From NCBI GenBank assembly GCA_019246495.1, contig JAFAQI010000427.1, forward strand, positions 1 to 5,512: DNA of 5,512 nucleotides. The letters are read 5' to 3'. This DNA comes from Frankiales bacterium (GTDB lineage Bacteria; Actinomycetota; Actinomycetes; JAFAQI01). The notes below the pieces were generated by a model. It did no database searches. It was not told the origin of the DNA and saw only the letters and a program-made list of their open reading frames with translations. Of the stretch, positions 1-5,512 are shown one piece after another (positions within the stretch are counted from its first letter, which is position 1; each line of letters starts with the position of its first letter). The translations under genes were made by a program, and so were the position numbers.

Positions 1-46
1 GGCGCTGACGTCCCGCGGCTGACCGGGTCGCGGCCGGCAGCGACAT

Positions 47-52
47 TACGAT
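47..52 (+). promoter_or_regulatory. Candidate -10 element (TACGAT) for a leaderless NUDIX transcript
   Basis: TACGAT fits the actinobacterial -10 pattern TANNNT. Six bases separate it from the A of the ATG at 59, so transcription would start at or next to the start codon. No Shine-Dalgarno-like sequence lies upstream of this ATG, which agrees with a leaderless message, a common arrangement in Actinobacteria. A good -35 is not visible at 16-18 bases spacing; CTGACC at 19-24 is too far away. The call rests on the hexamer and its position only, and a six-base match can arise by chance. Confidence 0.4.
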
Positions 53-58
53 CGAGCC

Positions 59-559
59 ATGCCTCCCGCCGCGCGTCGTAACCGAGGCGCGGGGGACGCC
101 AAACGAACAGGTCGTAAACGCCTGCAACGCGTCGAGGAGACCTCGGCCGGCGGCCTGGTGCTCGACCAGCGCGACCTGACCGGCGCCCGCGCCGCGCTGA
201 TCGGCCGCATCGACCGGCGCGGCCGGCTGCTGTGGTCGTTGCCGAAGGGGCATGTCGAGCCGGGTGAGACCGCCGAGGACGCCGCGGTCCGCGAAGTGAT
301 GGAGGAGACGGGCATCACCGGGCAGGTTCTTGCACCCCTCGGCACCATCGACTTCTGGTTCGTCGCGGACGGCAGGCGGATCCACAAGACGGTCCATCAC
401 TTCCTTCTCGTGTGCACCGGCGGAGAGCTGTCCGACGAGGACGTCGAGGTCGAGCAGGTCGAGTGGGTCCCGCTCGGAGACCTGCCGGAGCGACTCGCCT
501 ACGCCGACGAGCGGCGGCTGGTCGAGCAGGTGCCCAAGCTGCTGGCGGACTCTGCGTGA
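59..559 (+). CDS. NUDIX hydrolase (MutT/Ap4A-hydrolase-like)
   Basis: A cytoplasmic 166-residue NUDIX pyrophosphohydrolase, a family that cleaves nucleoside diphosphates linked to another moiety using Mg2+ or Mn2+. The complete NUDIX box (GX5EX7REUXEEXGU) spans residues 64-86: G64, E70, R78, E79, E82, E83, G85 and I86 are all present, so the enzyme should be active. It is preceded by WSLPKGH (59-65), a form common in Ap4A/ADP-ribose-type and MutT1-like enzymes. The HKTVHHFLL stretch near residues 109-117 belongs to the core fold. Residues 1-24 form a basic tail with nine Arg/Lys, ahead of the fold start at ETSAGGLV (27-34). The length is typical of single-domain members. The ATG at 59 is preferred because the fold begins soon after it and a -10-like hexamer sits just upstream. 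The stop overlaps the next start (GTGA, 556-559). The position before a DUF6049 gene and murJ matches mycobacterial mutT4 (Rv3908). The substrate cannot be read from the sequence: 8-oxo-dGTP, Ap4A and other nucleotides are all possible. Confidence 0.93.
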   Translation: MPPAARRNRGAGDAKRTGRKRLQRVEETSAGGLVLDQRDLTGARAALIGRIDRRGRLLWSLPKGHVEPGETAEDAAVREVMEETGITGQVLAPLGTIDFWFVADGRRIHKTVHHFLLVCTGGELSDEDVEVEQVEWVPLGDLPERLAYADERRLVEQVPKLLADSA

Positions 560-2802
560 CCTCGCCGGCGCGGGCGGGCCGGCGAGGTCGGCTGACCTCC
601 GGCATCACGCGGCGCCTTACGGCCGGTGCGGTCGTCGCCGGTCTCATGGCGCTCGCTCCCGCCGCGGCCGCCACCACCCCCTCGCCGACGCCGGCTCCGG
701 GAAGCGGGCTGCCCATCACCGTCGAGCTCGCGAGCCTGCGGCCGTTCGCGCCGCAGCCAGGCTCCGTCATCCGCATCGCCGGCAGCCTGCGCAACGTCTC
801 CACCTCGCCCGCGACCGGGCTGCATCTCGCCCTCCAGATGAGCAGCGGTCACGTCGGATCCCGCGGCGAGTTCGACCAGTACGCCGACACCCCCGACGGT
901 CCACCGCCGACGTCAGCCGTCGCCGTTCCGACGGCAACCGTGGTTCTGCACCGGGCGGAGCTCGCGCCCGGCAGCACCGAACGGTTCCGGCTGAGCGTCC
1001 CGGTCGACGACCTGCCGGGCCTGCAACCGTGGGAGGTCTACGAGCTGGCCCTTGTCGTGACCGGCACGTCGACGAATCCCGCCGCCCCCGGTACGACGAC
1101 GCTCGGTCGCCTGCGCACGTTCCTGCCCTACGCGCCCGTCGACGCGACCGGAGTCGGGCAGCGGGTGCGGCTGGCCTGGGTCTGGCCGCTCGTCGACCGC
1201 CCGCACGGGCCTGACTCGTCCACGTGGGCGGACGACCTGCTCGCGCCTGAGCTGCGCACCACCGGACGGCTGGGCGGTCTGGTCGCTGCCGCCGAAGCGG
1301 CCGCGGCGCAGCACCGGCCGCCGGCCCCGCCACGCAAGCGCGGCAAGCATCACCACGCCCGTCCCCGGCCGCCGAAGCCGCCACTGCGCCCGGTGCCCGT
1401 CACCTGGACGATCGACCCGATGCTCGTCGACGACGCGACGCACATGGCCGCCGGCTACCGCGTCGGCAACTCCGGCAAGGCCGGCGGCGGGCAAGCGGTG
1501 GCCCGGACCTGGCTCGCCGCATTGCACGACGGGGTCGGTTCAGGCGAGGTGCTCGCGCTGCCCTACGCCGACCCCGACCTCACGGCGAGCGACCACGCCG
1601 GTCTCGACCCCGAGGTGCAGGTCGCGCGCACGACCGGTGAGGCGCTTGTCCAGCATGAGCTCGGCGTCACGCCACTCACCTATGCCTGGCCGCCGGGCGG
1701 CAGCACCGACCAGCGGACGCTCGACTCGTTGTTCGCCGCCGGGGCGACGACCGTGCTCCTCGACTCGCAGGCGCTGCCGGTCGTGGGTCCGGAACCCAAC
1801 GAGACCCTGAGCGCCACCGCAACCGCACGGGCCCGCGACGGGAACCTCAGCGCGTTGCTGTCCGACCACGGTCTCGCGGCGGTTGCCGAAGCGGGTGCGA
1901 CCGACCCGGCGACGTCCGGGCTTCAGGTGCAGCGGCTGCTGAGCGAGCTGCTGATGATCCAGGCAGAGTTTCCGACGGATCAACGCAGCCTTGTCGTCGC
2001 ACCGTCGAGACGATGGGCGCCGGCTCCGGCCTACGCCGCCGAGCTGCTCTCCGCCACCGGGCAGGTGCCCTGGGTGCAGCCCGTGACGCTGTCGCGCGTC
2101 GCGGCGAGGCCACCGTCGCCCAAGATCGTCCGCGGCCCGATCGTGCTGTCGCCGCTCGCGCGCCAGTCGATGCTCCGTCACGGTTATCTCGCCCGGGTGC
2201 TCGCCCTCAGCAAACGAGTCGACGCGTTCGCCTCGATCCTTCCGGCCGGAGACGCGCAAGCCCGCGACTTCGACGGCGGCGTCCTCCGGCTGCTCTCGTC
2301 GGCATGGCAGGCGCAGCCGGCGGCCGCGGATGCGCTCCGCCGGTCGTTCAGTCGCACGGTGGAGAACACCCGCGACATGGTCCGCATCGCCTCGCGGGCG
2401 AGCTCCGTCACGCTGACGAGCCACAGCGGCACCGTGCCGGTGACAGTGCTCAACGACCTCGACCGGCCGGTGACCGTCGTCGTCCGCATCGGCGCCACGC
2501 CGCACCTCGTCGTCCGCGGTGGCGACACTCCTCGCCGAATCCCGGCGCACACCCGCGTGCCGGTCGACGTACGCGCCACCGCGCAGACCTCCGGCACGTT
2601 CCCGCTGACCGTGACGCTGTTCACGCCGACCCATCCGGCCGTGCGTTACAGCCTCAAGCCGGTGACGATTCTCGTCCGGTCGACCGCCTACGGGACGACG
2701 GCGCTGCTCATCACCGGCGGGGCGACGGCGATGCTGCTGATCGCAGTCGCCGTCCGGCTGGTCCGGCGCGCCCGGTCGGCCCGCCGCGCGGCCGCCACGT
2801 GA
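556..2802 (+). CDS. DUF6049-type secreted, membrane-anchored envelope protein
   Basis: A 748-residue protein of unknown function, like Rv3909 of M. tuberculosis, which lies in the same place between a NUDIX gene and murJ. Residues 1-40 look like a signal peptide: a basic n-region with RR pairs, a hydrophobic core near 22-34 and an Ala-rich cleavage region. The TRRLTAG sequence (18-24) is only a weak twin-arginine resemblance. Residues 53-195 have the alternating pattern of a beta-sandwich. A Pro/Arg/His-rich linker (253-281) follows. Residues 282-560 resemble a TIM-barrel or deacetylase-like fold, with WTIDP (284-288), LPYADPD (335-341) and AWPPGG (377-382). Residues 615-708 look like a second Ig-like domain. 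Residues 712-734 form one membrane helix followed by an Arg-rich tail, so the body should face outward. The GTG at 556 is chosen because it gives a GTGA overlap and a proper signal peptide; the upstream in-frame ATG at 412 would lie deep inside the NUDIX gene. No Shine-Dalgarno is visible, so translation probably depends on coupling. The fold assignment is inference; catalytic activity is unproven. Confidence 0.85.
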   Translation: MTSPARAGRRGRLTSGITRRLTAGAVVAGLMALAPAAAATTPSPTPAPGSGLPITVELASLRPFAPQPGSVIRIAGSLRNVSTSPATGLHLALQMSSGHVGSRGEFDQYADTPDGPPPTSAVAVPTATVVLHRAELAPGSTERFRLSVPVDDLPGLQPWEVYELALVVTGTSTNPAAPGTTTLGRLRTFLPYAPVDATGVGQRVRLAWVWPLVDRPHGPDSSTWADDLLAPELRTTGRLGGLVAAAEAAAAQHRPPAPPRKRGKHHHARPRPPKPPLRPVPVTWTIDPMLVDDATHMAAGYRVGNSGKAGGGQAVARTWLAALHDGVGSGEVLALPYADPDLTASDHAGLDPEVQVARTTGEALVQHELGVTPLTYAWPPGGSTDQRTLDSLFAAGATTVLLDSQALPVVGPEPNETLSATATARARDGNLSALLSDHGLAAVAEAGATDPATSGLQVQRLLSELLMIQAEFPTDQRSLVVAPSRRWAPAPAYAAELLSATGQVPWVQPVTLSRVAARPPSPKIVRGPIVLSPLARQSMLRHGYLARVLALSKRVDAFASILPAGDAQARDFDGGVLRLLSSAWQAQPAAADALRRSFSRTVENTRDMVRIASRASSVTLTSHSGTVPVTVLNDLDRPVTVVVRIGATPHLVVRGGDTPRRIPAHTRVPVDVRATAQTSGTFPLTVTLFTPTHPAVRYSLKPVTILVRSTAYGTTALLITGGATAMLLIAVAVRLVRRARSARRAAAT

Positions 2803-4436
2803 CAAGCGGCCAGCAGGCCGGCGACCCTCGACCGGGCAGCCTGGCGCGGTCCGGGCTCGCCATGGCCACGGGCACACTCGCCTCCCGCGGCACCGGGTTC
2901 CTTCGCACCGTCGTCATCGCGGCCGCGATGGGCCTGCGGGTCGGCGACAGCTACAACGTCGCCAACACCATCCCCAACATCGTCTACGACCTCTTGCTCG
3001 GCGGCGTGCTGACGAGTGTCGTCGTACCGCTGCTGGTCCAGGCGGCGCGCGACGACGGGGACAGCGGCGAGGCGGCCGGCCAGCGACTGGTGACGATCGT
3101 CGTCGCGGTCCTCACAGTCGTGGCCGTGCTGGGGGTCGTGCTCGCACCGCAGATCGTGTCGATCTACGGCAACCACCTGCACCCGCCCCAACGCGAGCTC
3201 GCCACGACGTTCGCGCGCTACTTCCTTCCGCAGGTGCTGTTCTACGGCGTTGGTGCTGTTCTCGGCGCGATCCTCAACACCCGCGGCAGCTTCGTCGCGC
3301 CCATGTGGGCGCCGGTGCTCAACAACCTCGCCGTCATCGTGTCCGGTGGCCTTTTCATCGCGATCACGAGCGGCACGCCGCAACCCGGTCACCTCGGCCG
3401 GGCCGCGACGTTGGTCCTCGCGCTCGGCACGACCGGCGGCGTGGTGCTGCAGACCATCGCGCTGCTGCCCGTGCTCCGCCGCGTCGGGTTCCGGTTGCGA
3501 GCCCGGTGGGACTGGCGCGGCGCCGGCCTGCGGTCTGCGGGCGTCTTCGCGGCCTGGATCACCGGCTACGTCGTGACCAACCAGGTCGGCTACGCGGTCA
3601 TCGTCAACCTGGCGACCGCGGCGGGACGAGCGCAAGGCCCGCACGGGTCAGGCCTGTCGCCCTACACCTATGCGTTCATCCTCTTCTCGCTGCCCTACGC
3701 CGTGGTGTCGGTGACGGTCATCACGGCACTGTTCCCGCAGATGAGCCGCAGCGGCGTCGACCGGGACCACAGCGGACTCGCCGAAACCTCGGCCGAGGGG
3801 CTGAACCTGTCCGGCGTCATCCTCGTCCCCGCGACGGTCGCGCTCGTCTGTCTCGGTCCGCTTCTCGGCACGATCGTGTTCGCGCACGGCAACATCGGAC
3901 TGGACGGCGCCCGGCTCATCGGCGCCACTCTCGCCGGCTTCGGCATCGGCCTGGTGCCGTTCTCGGCGTTCCAGCTCCAGCTGCGCGCGTTCCTGGCGAT
4001 GCGCGACTCCCGCACACCGTTCCTCGTCAACCTCCCCGTGACCGCGGTGAACATCGCGGCCGACGTCGCCCTCTACCTCCTGCTTCCGGCCCGGGACAAG
4101 GTCGTCGGGCTCGCGCTCGGCTTCTCGCTGTCCTACGCCGTCGGTGTCGCGATCTTCGGAGTGCTGCTGCGCCGCCGGCTCGGCCCGGCCGAGCGGCCCG
4201 TCCTCCAGACGCACGTCCGCCTGGGTGTGGCCGCGCTGCTCGCCGCCGGCCCCACCTACCTCGCCGCCCGGCTGCTCGTCGCCGGGCTCGGCCGCGGCCC
4301 GGAAGCGGCGTTCGTCGCAGTCGTGGTCGCCTGCCTCGCGGGTGCCGGCACCTTCCTCGCCGTCGCCCGACGGATGCGCATCACCGAGCTGACCGCCCTG
4401 ACAGCCCTCGTCCGCCGCCGGCTCCGCCTGGCCTGA
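2799..4436 (+). CDS. murJ: Lipid II flippase MurJ (MviN family)
   Basis: A 545-residue polytopic inner-membrane protein of the MOP superfamily that moves undecaprenyl-linked peptidoglycan precursor (lipid II) to the outer face of the membrane. The diagnostic N-terminal region is clear: LASRGTGFLR (27-36), then GDSYNVANTIPNIVYDLLLGG (49-69), LTSVVVP (71-77) and GAILNTRGSF (156-165). R30 and R36 align with the essential E. coli R18 and R24. Many hydrophobic segments run to the C-terminus, consistent with the family's usual 14 helices. E. coli MurJ has 511 residues, so this is a normal full-length transporter. Unlike mycobacterial MviN (Rv3910), no pseudokinase domain is fused to the C-terminus. 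The positions of E. coli R52, D269, R270 and E273 are occupied here by Y63, F293, I294 and S297. The GTG at 2799 overlaps the previous stop as GTGA and has no Shine-Dalgarno. The in-frame ATG at 2862 is possible but would cut into the first conserved helix. Confidence 0.93.
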   Translation: MTSGQQAGDPRPGSLARSGLAMATGTLASRGTGFLRTVVIAAAMGLRVGDSYNVANTIPNIVYDLLLGGVLTSVVVPLLVQAARDDGDSGEAAGQRLVTIVVAVLTVVAVLGVVLAPQIVSIYGNHLHPPQRELATTFARYFLPQVLFYGVGAVLGAILNTRGSFVAPMWAPVLNNLAVIVSGGLFIAITSGTPQPGHLGRAATLVLALGTTGGVVLQTIALLPVLRRVGFRLRARWDWRGAGLRSAGVFAAWITGYVVTNQVGYAVIVNLATAAGRAQGPHGSGLSPYTYAFILFSLPYAVVSVTVITALFPQMSRSGVDRDHSGLAETSAEGLNLSGVILVPATVALVCLGPLLGTIVFAHGNIGLDGARLIGATLAGFGIGLVPFSAFQLQLRAFLAMRDSRTPFLVNLPVTAVNIAADVALYLLLPARDKVVGLALGFSLSYAVGVAIFGVLLRRRLGPAERPVLQTHVRLGVAALLAAGPTYLAARLLVAGLGRGPEAAFVAVVVACLAGAGTFLAVARRMRITELTALTALVRRRLRLA

Positions 4437-4478
4437 CCCGCGCTCAAGGCCTTCCCGAACTCCGCCGACATTCAGGCA

Positions 4479-4485
4479 GGGAGGG
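4479..4485 (+). promoter_or_regulatory. Shine-Dalgarno site (GGGAGGG) of the small membrane protein gene
   Basis: GGGAGGG lies five bases before the ATG at 4491 and matches the anti-Shine-Dalgarno sequence well. It fixes the start of the next gene. It is the only convincing ribosome-binding site in the window; the other starts are either coupled GTGA overlaps or possibly leaderless. The 54-base gap after murJ (4437-4490) shows no clear hairpin followed by T residues and no obvious -10/-35 pair, so read-through from murJ is plausible. Confidence 0.75.
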
Positions 4486-4490
4486 CAGAC

Positions 4491-4889
4491 ATGGACACCC
4501 GTGGCCGCGACCGCGGCAGCATCGTGCTCGGCTGGCTGACGAGGCTCGTCATCGCGCTGGCCGTCGCCGGCGTGACGCTTTTCGACACCGCGTCGGTCAT
4601 CGCTGCCCACGTCAGCGCCTCCGACGACGCCGCCAACGCCGCGATCGCGGCCGGCGACGACTGGCGGACCAGCCACAACCTCCAGTCGGCCTACAACGCG
4701 GCCGTCGCCTCCATCACCAACCCGAGCGAGACCGTGCTGACCCGCGGCTTCGCGATCGACCCGGACGGCACCGTCCACCTGTTGGTACGCCGTACGACAC
4801 GCACGATCCTCATCCAGCACATCGGTCCGCTGGAGAGCCGCTTCGGCACCGTGACCGTGTCCGGCGAGGCGCCGCCGCCGACCCAGTGA
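4491..4889 (+). CDS. Small single-pass membrane protein, unknown function
   Basis: A 132-residue protein I do not recognise. Residues 1-8 are charged (MDTRGRDR), residues 10-38 form one hydrophobic helix interrupted by R18 and D32, residues 39-78 are Ala-rich and probably helical, and residues 81-125 alternate in the manner of beta strands. It ends in GEAPPPTQ. The layout (charged start, RGS, one helix, then an Ala/Asp-rich helix) recalls TadE/TadG-like pilus-assembly proteins. However, the prepilin glutamate at position +5 after the RG is a glycine (G14), so a processed pilin is unlikely. The small soluble domain probably lies outside the cell, by the positive-inside rule. A strong Shine-Dalgarno (4479-4485) supports the ATG at 4491. 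The stop overlaps the start of a putative peptidoglycan hydrolase as GTGA, which suggests the two are made together and may act together. The reading frame and start are well supported; the function is open. Confidence 0.8.
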   Translation: MDTRGRDRGSIVLGWLTRLVIALAVAGVTLFDTASVIAAHVSASDDAANAAIAAGDDWRTSHNLQSAYNAAVASITNPSETVLTRGFAIDPDGTVHLLVRRTTRTILIQHIGPLESRFGTVTVSGEAPPPTQ

Positions 4890-5512
4890 CCGGCCGGTTC
4901 CGGCGCGGCGCGGCGACCTCCGTCGCGGTCGTGCTGCTGAGCGGGTCAGCGACCGCGCTCACGTCCTCAGGTCCGGCAGCTGCGGACACCATCGCCAACG
5001 CCCGGGCCCGGGCCGCCGCGCTCGCTGCGACGGTCAGCCGGCTCCAGACCCAGGCCGAGGTCGCGACCGAGCGCTACGACGCGGTCGAGGCGGAGCTCGG
5101 GCAGGCGGTCATCCGCCAGTCACTCGCCGAGCGGCAGGCCGAGGCCGACCAGGCCAGCGTCGACGTGGCGAGCGCCCAGATCACCGACCGGGTGCGCGCG
5201 TTCTACGAGAGCGGCGGGCAGGTCACGCTGCTCGCGACCGTGCTCGACGGCAGCGATCCGACCGACGCGATGACCCGCATGCACCTCGTCGGAAGTCTGC
5301 TGTCGGCCAACGAGTCCGACGTCTCGGCCGCCGCCGCGATCACGGCGAAGGCTACGCAGCTCGCGGCCAGCCTCACCTCGGCCGCGAGCCGGGTGACCCA
5401 GCTGCAGAAGCAGGCCGCCGCGGCGGCCATGCGCGTCCAGACCCTCCTCGCGACCCAGCGCAAGGCGCTCGCCGCGGCGACCAGCGACGTACGACGACTC
5501 GTCGCCCAGCAG
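4886..5512 (+). CDS. Exported coiled-coil protein, probable peptidoglycan hydrolase (N-terminal part, cut by window edge)
   Basis: The first 209 codons of a gene that runs off the right edge with no stop. Residues 1-34 form a signal peptide: basic start (GRFRR), hydrophobic core 11-25, and likely cleavage after PAAA (30-33). Residues 35-107 are a long Ala/Gln/Glu/Arg-rich helix with coiled-coil character. Residues 103-140 contain the RAFYESGG turn (104-111), then a TLLATVLDGSDPTDAMTR-type segment (114-131). A second long helix occupies 140-209. This helix, YxSGG hinge, helix layout is typical of the N-terminal regulatory half of RipA/RipC- and PcsB-like proteins, whose C-terminal half is an NlpC/P60, CHAP or M23 peptidase that cuts peptidoglycan peptides. 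In PcsB and RipC the coiled coil contacts FtsX. The catalytic domain is not in the window, so enzyme activity is inferred. The start GTG overlaps the preceding stop (GTGA) and has no close Shine-Dalgarno, which points to coupled translation. The first codons read Val-Thr, as in both other coupled genes. Confidence 0.82.
   Translation, partial: MTGRFRRGAATSVAVVLLSGSATALTSSGPAAADTIANARARAAALAATVSRLQTQAEVATERYDAVEAELGQAVIRQSLAERQAEADQASVDVASAQITDRVRAFYESGGQVTLLATVLDGSDPTDAMTRMHLVGSLLSANESDVSAAAAITAKATQLAASLTSAASRVTQLQKQAAAAAMRVQTLLATQRKALAAATSDVRRLVAQQ

Noticed and set aside
412..555. Earlier in-frame start for the DUF6049 protein at 412
   Set aside because: It would overlap the conserved NUDIX frame by nearly 150 bases and bury the signal peptide behind an Arg-rich segment. 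GTG at 556 gives a normal signal peptide and overlap.
2013..2798. N-terminal extension of the murJ frame upstream of 2799
   Set aside because: The frame stays open far into the DUF6049 gene, but the extension is Arg/Ala/Pro-rich out-of-frame translation. MurJ homology begins just after the GTG at 2799.
1540..2877. Long minus-strand open frame (445 codons) opposite the DUF6049 gene
   Set aside because: The translation is dominated by Arg, Gly and Asp with no hydrophobic pattern or motif. It is a GC-rich antisense shadow of a plus-strand gene with signal peptide, domains and membrane anchor.
4437..4490. Terminator or promoter between murJ and the small membrane protein gene
   Set aside because: Only a short AAGGCCTT palindrome is present, with no GC-rich hairpin and T-tract, and no convincing -10/-35 pair.
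3648..4820. Long minus-strand open frame (390 codons) opposite murJ and the small membrane protein gene
   Set aside because: It spans two plus-strand genes and the gap between them. Its composition (Glu, Asp, Gly, Arg, Val) is what antisense of hydrophobic GC-rich membrane genes gives, and no domain is visible.
4491..4889. Prepilin of a type IV/Tad pilus
   Set aside because: The +5 glutamate is absent and no other pilus genes are nearby, so only a distant resemblance is reported.

Overview
The window comes from a high-GC Gram-positive bacterium, most likely an actinomycete. The sequence is very GC-rich throughout, codons strongly prefer G or C in the third position, and three of the five genes start with GTG. 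The order NUDIX hydrolase, large secreted DUF6049-type protein, MurJ lipid II flippase is a chromosomal arrangement I know from Actinobacteria (in Mycobacterium tuberculosis: mutT4, Rv3909, mviN). I cannot name a genus from the sequence.

Layout: all five genes lie on the plus strand and fill almost the whole window. Bases 1-58 hold a short upstream region with a TANNNT -10-like hexamer placed so that the first gene could be transcribed without a leader. 59-559 encodes a NUDIX hydrolase. 556-2802 encodes a 748-residue protein with a signal peptide, an extracytoplasmic body and one C-terminal membrane anchor. 2799-4436 encodes MurJ. A 54-base gap with a clear Shine-Dalgarno sequence follows, then 4491-4889 encodes a 132-residue protein with one membrane segment and no family I recognise. 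From 4886 to the right edge runs the N-terminal part of an exported coiled-coil protein, probably a peptidoglycan hydrolase of the RipA/PcsB type, whose catalytic domain lies outside the window.

The genes fall into two coupled blocks: NUDIX-DUF6049-murJ, and small membrane protein-coiled-coil protein. Within each block the stop and start codons overlap as GTGA, giving three identical overlaps in the window. The common theme is the cell envelope: MurJ moves lipid II to the outer face, the DUF6049 protein is displayed outside the membrane, and the last protein probably cuts or remodels peptidoglycan. The NUDIX enzyme is probably a nucleotide housekeeping enzyme that shares the transcript.

Most of this is conserved core chromosome. 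I see no transposon, CRISPR array, tRNA, rRNA or phage feature. The least explained parts are the 132-residue membrane protein coupled to the putative hydrolase, the function of the DUF6049 protein, and the MurJ sequence, which lacks several charged residues important in the E. coli flippase.
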